DNA from: a virus
Length of the DNA: 22,601 nt
Virus record (IMG/VR): IMGVR_UViG_3300025661_000033
Span: 1-22,601 of that record
Strand: one strand, 5' to 3'
The translations under genes were made by a program, and so were the position numbers. Below the pieces are notes generated by a model. It had not been told where the DNA came from, made no database searches, and worked only from the letters and a program-made list of their open reading frames with translations. Below, in pieces: positions 15,255-20,705 of this stretch (positions within the stretch are counted from its first letter, which is position 1; each line of letters begins with the position of its first letter).

Positions 15255-15967
15255 TGGCAAGCACTAGAATAAACAATGACAAGTACTATACGCCTAACAG
15301 TATAGCTGTTTCATGCGTAATTAATATGTTTAATGCAATTGAAAATGACGACCCAGACTTTGATTTAAAGTTCGCAATTGAAACAGCGGCGGGTAGCGGT
15401 GTCTTTATGAAGGCCTTCTCTTCAGTTACAGCAAACCAAATACCTTGCTTTGGTTCGGACCTTTATCCAGAAGCGCCAGAAAGTTACAACGTTGTAAAAC
15501 AAGACTACCTTAAGGCAAGCACACCTTATACTGCAGGCACGATAAGTATTGGCAACCCTCCCTTTGGTATAGGTCGAGAAAGGCTTTACCCAAAGTTTAT
15601 TAAAAAAGGTCTTCAAAGTTGTAATTATGTAGGTTTCATTTTGCCTTTTTCTCAGTTTGATAACTATTGGACAAACTACGCACAAGGAGAGCTTATAGCC
15701 ACCTTTGACCTGGGTGAACAAGTGTATAGCAACTCAAGGGTTATACAATGCGCATTCAACGTATATAGGGCCTGGACAAAAGATAGACCAAGACCAAAGA
15801 AAAAGTTTCCATCAATGGAATTTATTCTTAAAAAACACTTTGAAAATGAAGGAATAAAACCAGTGAAGTTTGAAGACGTTAATTTAGAAGACCCTAGTTT
15901 AAACTGGGATTTAAACCAAGATTTTGAATTCAACTTTGACTTGAAAAAATGGCAAGATGAAAATTAA
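15254..15967 (+). CDS. DNA N6-adenine methyltransferase core, 237 aa
   Basis: This would transfer methyl groups from S-adenosylmethionine to adenine in DNA. Visible are KYYTP at residues 10-14 (N-terminal motif common in N6-adenine methylases), motif I ETAAGSG at 43-49, an acidic residue D69 (FGSDLYPEA), D84 (KQDYL) and the catalytic motif IV NPPF at 101-104 in SIGNPPFGIG. The following VGFILPFSQFDNYW and QCAFNVYRAW fit the rest of the catalytic core. At 237 residues it lacks the large C-terminal target-recognition domain of TaqI-type enzymes. It is coupled by TAATG to the zinc/repeat gene and overlaps the first tandem paralog by 11 bp. A role in protecting phage DNA from restriction is likely but inferred. 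Confidence 0.8.
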   Translation: MASTRINNDKYYTPNSIAVSCVINMFNAIENDDPDFDLKFAIETAAGSGVFMKAFSSVTANQIPCFGSDLYPEAPESYNVVKQDYLKASTPYTAGTISIGNPPFGIGRERLYPKFIKKGLQSCNYVGFILPFSQFDNYWTNYAQGELIATFDLGEQVYSNSRVIQCAFNVYRAWTKDRPRPKKKFPSMEFILKKHFENEGIKPVKFEDVNLEDPSLNWDLNQDFEFNFDLKKWQDEN

Positions 15968-16310
15968 AAATATAAACCCAAAGCAAATTCGAACAAATGA
16001 TTTTATTGTTCTTCACAATAAAATTAAACTCTTTTCTCATATGAAGAAAGGGGATAAGTTTGATGAGCCCAACATATTTGGCATTCGCAACTTTGGGGAC
16101 CCCCTTGGCAAAGTGTTTGGGTTTTTCAATAAAAGCTATTGCATTGAAAGTGACAACCCAAAAACAAAGCAGTGGTTTAAAATTATGTGCATTAAAAGAG
16201 TTTGGTGCCAAGTGAGGGAAAAGAAAAAAGGGAATGGAAGCCCATCAATAGGCGCTTCAAACATACACAGTGCTTTTTTAATTTGGAAAGCAAAAAACGG
16301 AATTGAATGA
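15957..16310 (+). CDS. Tandem 117-aa paralog, copy 1
   Basis: First of four near-identical 117-residue proteins of unknown family. The protein is basic, with no signal peptide, membrane span or Cys motif. It begins MKIKNINPKQIRTNDFIVLH and ends HSAFLIWKAKNGIE. The core CIESDNPKTKQWFKIM (residues 62-77) and the tail LIWKAKNGIE (108-117) are invariant among copies. Copy 1 is distinguished by HNKIK at 20-24, RNF at 44-46, MCIKRVW at 77-83 and SIGASN at 97-102. Its ATG lies inside the methyltransferase's last codons (11-bp overlap), so it is coupled to that gene; its stop overlaps copy 2's start (ATGA). The charge suggests nucleic-acid or acidic-partner binding. Confidence 0.72.
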   Translation: MKIKNINPKQIRTNDFIVLHNKIKLFSHMKKGDKFDEPNIFGIRNFGDPLGKVFGFFNKSYCIESDNPKTKQWFKIMCIKRVWCQVREKKKGNGSPSIGASNIHSAFLIWKAKNGIE

Positions 16311-16660
16311 AGATTAAAAATATAAACCCAAAGCAAATTCGAACAAATGATTTTATTGTTCTTCATGCTAATAATAAACTCTTTTCTCATATGAAGAAAG
16401 GGGATAAGTTTGATGAGCCCAACATATTTGGCATACGTCACTTTGGTGACCCCCTTGGCAAAGTGCATAGCTTTTTTAATAAAAGCCGTTGCATTGAAAG
16501 TGACAACCCAAAAACAAAGCAGTGGTTTAAAATTATGTTTATGAAAAGAGCTTGGTACCAAGTGAGGGAAAAGAAAAAAGGGAATGGAAGCCCAACAATA
16601 ACCTTCGCAAACATACACAGTGGTTTTTTAATTTGGAAAGCAAAGAACGGGATTGAATGA
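16307..16660 (+). CDS. Tandem 117-aa paralog, copy 2
   Basis: Second copy of the array. The N-terminal third follows copy 1 (RTNDFIVLH) but the middle differs from all others (KVHSFFNKSR at 52-61, where the other copies have KVFGFFNKSY). The C-terminal third shares MFMKRAW and HSGFL with copy 4 (copy 4 has NSGFL). Its start and stop are both ATGA overlaps with the neighbouring copies, so it depends on translational coupling within one long message. No frameshift or stop is present, which argues that the copy is maintained as a working gene. Function unknown. Confidence 0.72.
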   Translation: MKIKNINPKQIRTNDFIVLHANNKLFSHMKKGDKFDEPNIFGIRHFGDPLGKVHSFFNKSRCIESDNPKTKQWFKIMFMKRAWYQVREKKKGNGSPTITFANIHSGFLIWKAKNGIE

Positions 16661-17010
16661 AGATTAAAAATATAAACCCAAGGCAAATTCGAACAAGTGA
16701 ATTCAATGTGGTTCAAGCTGGAAATAAACTCCTTATTCACATGAAGAAAGGTGAGCATTTTGATGAGCCCAACACATTTGGCATACGTCACTTTGGTGAC
16801 CCCCTTGGCAAAGTGTTTGGGTTTTTCAATAAAAGCTATTGCATTGAAAGTGACAACCCAAAAACAAAGCAGTGGTTTAAAATTATGTGCATGAAAAGAA
16901 CTTGGTACCAAGTGAGGGGAAAGAAAAAAGGAAATGGAAGCACATCAATAACCAATGCAAACATACACAGTGCTTTTTTAATTTGGAAAGCAAAGAACGG
17001 AATTGAATGA
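16657..17010 (+). CDS. Tandem 117-aa paralog, copy 3
   Basis: Third and most divergent copy at its N-terminus: RTSEFNVVQAGNKLLIHMKK replaces RTNDFIVLH...KLFSHMKK, GEHFDEPNTF replaces GDKFDEPNIF, and STSIT replaces SPSI/SPTI near residue 96. The MCMKR and HSAFL segments match copy 1 rather than its neighbours. The conserved cores at 62-77 and 108-117 are unchanged. It is linked by ATGA overlaps on both sides. The changes cluster in a few short windows, as expected if these surfaces bind variable partners. Function unknown. Confidence 0.72.
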   Translation: MKIKNINPRQIRTSEFNVVQAGNKLLIHMKKGEHFDEPNTFGIRHFGDPLGKVFGFFNKSYCIESDNPKTKQWFKIMCMKRTWYQVRGKKKGNGSTSITNANIHSAFLIWKAKNGIE

Positions 17011-17360
17011 AGATTAAAAATATAAACCCAAAGCAAATTCGAATAAGTGAATTCATTGTTCTTCAAGCTGGAAATAAACTCTTTTCTCATATGAAGAAAG
17101 GGGATAAGTTTGATGAGCCCAACATATTTGGCATACGTCACTTTGGTGACCCCCTTGGCAAAGTGTTTGGGTTTTTCAATAAAAGCTATTGCATTGAAAG
17201 TGACAACCCAAAAACAAAGCAGTGGTTTAAAATTATGTTTATGAAAAGAGCTTGGTGCCAAGTGAGGGGAAAGAAAAAAGGGAATGGAAGCCCAACAATA
17301 ACCAATTCAAGCATAAACAGTGGTTTTTTAATTTGGAAAGCAAAGAACGGGATTGAATGA
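17007..17360 (+). CDS. Tandem 117-aa paralog, copy 4
   Basis: Last complete copy. The N-terminal window (ISEFIVLQAGNKLFSH) resembles copy 3, while MFMKRAW and SGFL resemble copy 2, and SSINSG near residues 101-106 is unique. The stop overlaps another ATG in the ATGA form, which opens the 43-codon frame at 17357-17488, so coupling may continue past the array. The conserved core at 62-77 and the C-terminal LIWKAKNGIE are intact. A terminator hairpin about 90 bp downstream ends the operon. Function unknown. Confidence 0.72.
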   Translation: MKIKNINPKQIRISEFIVLQAGNKLFSHMKKGDKFDEPNIFGIRHFGDPLGKVFGFFNKSYCIESDNPKTKQWFKIMFMKRAWCQVRGKKKGNGSPTITNSSINSGFLIWKAKNGIE

Positions 17361-17488
17361 AGATTAAATTTCTTTTTTCCAACAAAAGGTTGTACCTTTG
17401 CAAAGTACTTATTGAGGCGCTCAGCGCTGGTAATGGTATTTGTTTGGTTTTAAAGAGGTCGCTGGGGAGTGACCTCTTTTTATCTTGA
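17357..17488 (+). CDS. Possible 43-codon coupled ORF after the array
   Basis: The ATG overlaps copy 4's stop in the same ATGA manner as all array junctions. The frame reads MKIKFLFSNKRLYLCKVLIE and continues to a TGA at 17486-17488. Only the first four residues match the paralogs, because the unit breaks off after 12 bases. The product is hydrophobic and basic. The last part of the frame coincides with the terminator hairpin, and a promoter-like site lies inside it, so it may be a by-product of the duplication rather than a gene. Confidence 0.3.
   Translation: MKIKFLFSNKRLYLCKVLIEALSAGNGICLVLKRSLGSDLFLS
17369..17400 (+). promoter_or_regulatory. Candidate Bacteroidota-type promoter TTTC-N20-TACCTTTG
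   Basis: TACCTTTG at 17393-17400 fits the -7 box TAnnTTTG exactly, and TTTC at 17369-17372, 20 bases upstream, matches three of four bases of the -33 box TTTG. Transcription would start near 17406, just before a hairpin-forming segment with a terminator. Confidence 0.45.
17406..17482 (+). ncRNA. Candidate small RNA of about 75 nt
   Basis: The stretch runs from the expected start of the promoter at 17369-17400 to the strong terminator at 17452-17481. It contains a GC-rich stem at its 5' side (GCGC-TCA-GCGC within 17418-17428), a U/G-rich single-stranded middle and the terminator hairpin. It contains no ATG-started frame of its own. The alternative is that it is only the 3' end of the array operon, or part of the coupled 43-codon frame. 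Confidence 0.35.
17452..17481 (+). terminator. Intrinsic terminator after the tandem array
   Basis: AAAGAGGTCGCT pairs with AGTGACCTCTTT (12 bp, one G-U pair) around a GGGG loop, followed by a T run. It would end the methyltransferase/paralog operon and the candidate small RNA. Confidence 0.85.
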
Positions 17489-17524
17489 TGTCGTAATGAG
17501 AATAGAAAAATAATGATATAATTG

Positions 17525-17556
17525 TTTGGTGGATTGAAACTTTATACTTATCTTTG
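17525..17556 (+). promoter_or_regulatory. Bacteroidota-type promoter TTTG-N20-TATCTTTG
   Basis: TTTG at 17525-17528 and TATCTTTG at 17549-17556 are separated by 20 bases, a full match to the Bacteroidota -33/-7 consensus. It lies between a terminator and the gene at 17580, giving that gene its own host-recognised promoter. Confidence 0.75.
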
Positions 17557-17579
17557 GAATGAACAAATACAAACCCACA

Positions 17580-17924
17580 ATGATAAGTACACTACAAGTT
17601 GCTCAGCAACCACAAACTACAAGAAAAAGTATTAAGAAAGTAAAAAGACAAAGCTTTGCAATTTACAATATAAGCGAAGCAATGGCTAACAAACTTCTAG
17701 TTGACTTCGCTTACAAAAGCAACGCTTGCATGCGCAAAATACTAAAGAGGGTGCATTGCGGTGGCTTTGACTACAACACAGAAAACATTGATAGCAAACG
17801 TCAGTACAACTTAAATGTTGGTCTAATTAATATAGACTTAAAACGTTCTTTCGTTTTTAAAGACACAAAGTATAGCATTGAAATGTTTAGGGCTGATGAA
17901 TGGATTGCAATTAATTCAAAATAA
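17580..17924 (+). CDS. Unknown basic protein, 114-115 aa
   Basis: No family is recognised. An ATG exists at 17559, but the promoter's -7 box ends at 17556, so transcription should start near 17562-17564 and the first usable ATG is at 17580 (MISTLQVAQQPQ). The N-terminal third is Lys/Arg/Gln-rich (TTRKSIKKVKRQ), followed by a compact alpha/beta region (FAIYNISEAMANKLLVDFAY, then LNVGLINIDLKRSFVF). It is transcribed alone from a host-type promoter and ends at a bidirectional terminator, so it is regulated apart from the array operon. Early expression and a host-directed role are possible but not shown. Confidence 0.55.
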   Translation: MISTLQVAQQPQTTRKSIKKVKRQSFAIYNISEAMANKLLVDFAYKSNACMRKILKRVHCGGFDYNTENIDSKRQYNLNVGLINIDLKRSFVFKDTKYSIEMFRADEWIAINSK

Positions 17925-17932
17925 GCGCAAAC

Positions 17933-17969
17933 AAAAAGAGGGGCGTCATGACAGCGCTCCTCTTTTTTT
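17933..17969. terminator. Bidirectional terminator between convergent genes
   Basis: AAAAAGAGGGGCG pairs with CGCTCCTCTTTTT (13 bp, one G-U pair) around a 9-base loop, with T runs on both strands. It separates the plus-strand gene ending at 17924 from the minus-strand holin gene ending at 17994. Confidence 0.88.
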
Positions 17970-17993
17970 CCTTTAAATGAAAATGGCTTCCAC

Positions 17994-18455
17994 TTAAAGT
18001 TTTCTACTTAACTTATCACTCCCGCCCATTTCACGCATCTTTCCAAACATTGATTTCAACTCATCAAACAAATTTACTTTGAATATTTTGAATATGTTTT
18101 CGTTTGCCGAAATTAACTCAGTGTAAATTAAAACCAAAGCAGCAACCTTTGTCGCCAAGAGCTCAGTTTCGAAAAAGTTCTTCATCAAACCCTGAAGTAT
18201 CGTTTTGTCAATGACAAACACACCAAGCAAAACACACTGGTATATAAGCATTTTCAATATGGCTTGAGAAAACTTGCGCGAAGTAATCTTCTCGCCCGTT
18301 TTCTTTGCCGCAATAACGCCTAGGAAGGTGTCTAGAGCAATTGCAACACCAACTGCAATAGCTAGTGGAGCAAGAGGAACAAAAAATGTAAGCAGAGCAA
18401 GTGACATACCCATAAATAGTTTACCCTTTGTCGCAAATAGTGCGTTTAATGACAT
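17994..18455 (-). CDS. Phage holin family protein
   Basis: The 153-residue membrane protein has hydrophobic segments at about residues 14-50 (ALLTFFVPLAPLAIAVGVAI, then LDTFLGVIAA), 66-90 (QAILKMLIYQCVLLGVFVID) and 100-122. The pattern DTFLGVIAAKKTGEKITSRK followed by LIYTELISANENI is typical of the Phage_holin_4 family, in which Asp-x-x-x-G ends the first hairpin and a Glu/Ser/Asn helix precedes the tail. Holins permeabilise the inner membrane at lysis; no endolysin gene is visible in this window. It is the last gene of the head/neck block and abuts the bidirectional terminator, 10 bp after the adaptor gene. Confidence 0.8.
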   Translation of the reverse strand: MSLNALFATKGKLFMGMSLALLTFFVPLAPLAIAVGVAIALDTFLGVIAAKKTGEKITSRKFSQAILKMLIYQCVLLGVFVIDKTILQGLMKNFFETELLATKVAALVLIYTELISANENIFKIFKVNLFDELKSMFGKMREMGGSDKLSRKL

Positions 18456-18465
18456 TTTGTTTGTT

Positions 18466-18969
18466 TTAGTAAAAGATTATTCCGTTGTCGTATTGGTTAT
18501 TATCTTCTGACTTATCAATCAGCGGGTCAATTTGTGTTTTATACCCTGGAAAAAGCTCTACATTTTTGGCTAAGTAATCAAAAAGTAGTTGCTCCTGGAA
18601 CTCTGCTCGATTTTGAGCTTCATTCCTAAGATAGTTTAACTCTTGAAAGGAGCTCACTACAGCGTTTTCATCTGTATTTCGCAATACACCCTTACCTCGA
18701 AGGTTATTGGCCATCCAAGGCAGCGCTAAGCTGACTGTTCGCCACATAACTTGAGGCTTAATGTAGTTCTCAACAAGTGCTATTTCGTCTGCATTCAAAG
18801 TTTGAGCTGAAAACGATAAAAGTATTTCGTCGTAAAAGTTTGAACCCAAAAGTTTTTGAGTATAATTTGATTGAGCCGCAATTACGTGAGGAAAAAGGTC
18901 CTTCTCTTGAACGTTTTCGGTTACGGGAGAGTTTTCACGTATGTATGCTTGACTTATTAAGTATATCAT
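18466..18969 (-). CDS. Head-tail adaptor-like protein (DUF6712-like), 167 aa
   Basis: The protein follows the portal by 5 bp and has the composition and pattern of the Bacteroidota phage adaptor family. An N-terminal segment with a conserved-looking Ile-Arg-Glu (YLISQAYIRENSPVTENVQE) is followed by a helix-rich region (IAAQSNYTQKLLGSNFYDEI), then YIKPQVMWRTVSLALPWM with a Gly-Val segment (GKGVLRN). Such proteins sit under the portal and link head to tail, as HK97 gp6 does. The C-terminus is acidic and Tyr-rich. The family link is by recall of pattern and by position. Confidence 0.6.
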   Translation of the reverse strand: MIYLISQAYIRENSPVTENVQEKDLFPHVIAAQSNYTQKLLGSNFYDEILLSFSAQTLNADEIALVENYIKPQVMWRTVSLALPWMANNLRGKGVLRNTDENAVVSSFQELNYLRNEAQNRAEFQEQLLFDYLAKNVELFPGYKTQIDPLIDKSEDNNQYDNGIIFY

Positions 18970-18974
18970 TTTGT

Positions 18975-20210
18975 TTATTTTAATGCGTTTATCATCAATT
19001 GGACTGCAGAGGCTCCGCTTTTCTCGGCGGTGTCTTTAAGTGCGTTAATAAAGTCTTCGGAAAGGTTTATTTTAACGTTTGCATCAACGTTATATAGTTG
19101 TGCAACCGTATTTAGTATTTCCTCCACCTCAATTACTACCGCTTTTAGCTTTGTGTTGCTGAAAATAGCGAACGAGTCAAGTATTTCGCTTGTTGCGCCT
19201 AGCTTGCCTGAGGTTGCTACACCCATTACAACAGGTGAAATTTGATGAGCATAGGCAATGTTGTTAACAATACTTGTTTGAACGTCAGCAAAGGCCTCAT
19301 CAAGCTTATTCGCGTCCATCATTGAGATGTCTGGCGCCGTTTCTCTATCTTTTGACGTCAGTACAACAACTTTACCCGCATTACGTGCACCCGCCATACT
19401 TTGTTGCAAGCTGCTAATGTACTTTTGCTTGTCGTCTTTGTTTGCAAACTGCTTATAAATTTTGATTATAGCCGATGGGTTGATTGAGTTTTGAATGTTT
19501 TGCTTTTGAAAGTAAGACACTTGACTATCTAGCCAAATCCAGTTTGAAGCTGAAACATACTGCGGCAAAGAGTATATGCGTTGTCCTGGACTGTCCTGCT
19601 GCAGTTGCAATAGCTCGGTTACTCCGCCTTCTTTGTTTGCGTGATTCAACTTTGTAATGAACTTTTCTTTACGGCTTGCGTATTGCCAATCCTCATTTAT
19701 TAAGTAACCCTTTTTATTCGTTGCTGTTCGTACTTTTTCAGCGCCAATTACTTCAACGTTTTTTACTGTTCCGTTTGTTTTGTGAACAAGGAATGTATTG
19801 CGATTATGAATAAGCGTCTCTAGTGCCACCTGTCGAATGAATTTAGGGCTCATCTTACGCTTTAAACGAGTAAGTTGAAGGTCTTTCTCAAGTCCGTCTT
19901 TGCCTTTAATATCGACCTCTATATCGCTTGCCATCAAAATGTCTGATGTAAACTTCAAAATGGAAGAATGGAAAGGAGAAGAGTAATACATATCAATCAG
20001 GTGCTGAGGGTATAGGTTGTCAGAACCAAACGGAACAAACGCACCCCTTGCGTTAATATCAATTCGCGGTTGGCTTAGGTCATACCCAACGTTATTCGTG
20101 AACCTTTGATAATTAAAGCTTTGTGCATCTTCAGCATTTTGATTACTTTGCGGTGATGGTGATGGTGCTGGTGCAGAAGATTTAAATATTCTTTGAATTA
20201 AATTTGCCAT
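18975..20210 (-). CDS. Portal protein
   Basis: The 411-residue protein forms the twelve-subunit ring through which DNA enters the head. After a Pro/Ser/Gln-rich N-terminal linker it has FVPFGSDNLYPQHLIDMYYS at about residues 57-76, a pattern typical of portals in Bacteroidota phages. It continues with SSPFHSSILKFTSDILMASD, an alpha/beta core, and the C-terminal region PVVMGVATSGKLGATSEILD, where portals carry a Gly-rich stretch before the long helix. The position before the adaptor and in the capsid block agrees. It begins 12 bp after the previous gene's stop, with the AT-rich element at 20219-20232 just before the ATG. Confidence 0.82.
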   Translation of the reverse strand: MANLIQRIFKSSAPAPSPSPQSNQNAEDAQSFNYQRFTNNVGYDLSQPRIDINARGAFVPFGSDNLYPQHLIDMYYSSPFHSSILKFTSDILMASDIEVDIKGKDGLEKDLQLTRLKRKMSPKFIRQVALETLIHNRNTFLVHKTNGTVKNVEVIGAEKVRTATNKKGYLINEDWQYASRKEKFITKLNHANKEGGVTELLQLQQDSPGQRIYSLPQYVSASNWIWLDSQVSYFQKQNIQNSINPSAIIKIYKQFANKDDKQKYISSLQQSMAGARNAGKVVVLTSKDRETAPDISMMDANKLDEAFADVQTSIVNNIAYAHQISPVVMGVATSGKLGATSEILDSFAIFSNTKLKAVVIEVEEILNTVAQLYNVDANVKINLSEDFINALKDTAEKSGASAVQLMINALK

Positions 20211-20218
20211 TGTTTTAT

Positions 20219-20232
20219 TTTATTATAAATAG
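20219..20232 (-). promoter_or_regulatory. AT-rich start-proximal element CTATTTATAATAAA
   Basis: On the minus strand the element overlaps the stop codon of the 127-residue gene and ends 8 bases before the portal ATG. It is the third occurrence of the motif found before the genes at 12063 and 14691. Confidence 0.35.
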
Positions 20233-20606
20233 ACGGTATTTGTATTTGGGTAGCTTGCGGTTGTGCCTGTTACGTGGCACAAGCCCGTTTCGAGTTTTCG
20301 AAGGACTGATGTATTAATATTGTCGGGGTCACCGCTTGATGGCCACTCAAAACAGCTGTATATGTAGTTGCCATCTTTATTAAGTTCAATTTCTGCGTTT
20401 GATAAGGTTGCGCCTGTTGTAACACGTATATTAAATACGTCATACCTGCCTGGTGCGGCTGAAGTATTGCCAGTGGTTATGCAATATTCTGTCCTGAAGC
20501 TTTGCGTGTTTACAAATTCAAACAAAACATTCAAACTTTGATTCAGCATGAGCTCGGTTGCGGTTACCACAACAGCGTTAGTTGAATTACCTGTTAAGTG
20601 TATCAT
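20223..20606 (-). CDS. Small virion-associated protein, 127 aa
   Basis: The sequence (MIHLTGNSTNAVVVTATELM ... YIYSCFEWPSSGDPDN ... LETGLCHVTG) matches the style of a small beta-rich protein recurrent in the structural cluster of Bacteroidota phages, where a Tyr-x-Tyr/Phe-Glu segment and a terminal L-E-T-G-x-C-x-V motif recur. It has no membrane span or signal peptide. It lies between a terminator and the portal gene and so begins the lower part of the head block. A head decoration or fibre-like accessory role is plausible but not established. Confidence 0.5.
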   Translation of the reverse strand: MIHLTGNSTNAVVVTATELMLNQSLNVLFEFVNTQSFRTEYCITTGNTSAAPGRYDVFNIRVTTGATLSNAEIELNKDGNYIYSCFEWPSSGDPDNINTSVLRKLETGLCHVTGTTASYPNTNTVYL

Positions 20607-20638
20607 TTTTTAATTATGATTAAAGAGGTTTAAAACAA

Positions 20639-20683
20639 AAAAAAGGCCTTTACGCCCTTTTCGAGAGCGCAAGGGCCTTTTTT
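20639..20683. terminator. Terminator between the capsid/tail-tube genes and the portal genes
   Basis: AAAAAAGGCC (20639-20648) pairs with GGCCTTTTTT (20674-20683); an alternative inner stem GCCCTT/AAGGGC (20654-20659 with 20671-20676) competes with it. On the minus strand the hairpin is followed by a run of eight T, so it can stop transcripts leaving the gene ending at 20706. Confidence 0.8.
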
Positions 20684-20705
20684 AAATTATGTTTATAAGC
20701 AGTTA

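Larger units (their letters stand above)
15957..17368 (+). repeat. Four-copy tandem gene array, exact 350-bp period, plus a 12-bp stub of a fifth unit
   Basis: Unit starts fall at 15957, 16307, 16657 and 17007, each exactly 350 bp apart, and 17357 begins another ATGAAGATTAAA before similarity stops. Each unit carries one complete 117-codon gene, with a 4-bp ATGA overlap linking consecutive copies. Because 350 is not a multiple of 3, each successive copy is read in a shifted frame, yet every copy remains intact. Confidence 0.95.

Noticed and set aside
15930-17261. Four long minus-strand open frames (93-160 codons) opposite the tandem array
   Set aside because: They are the same antisense frame repeated because the DNA is repeated. 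They break the compact operon structure, have no start signals, and their translation has no protein-like pattern beyond mirroring the sense genes.
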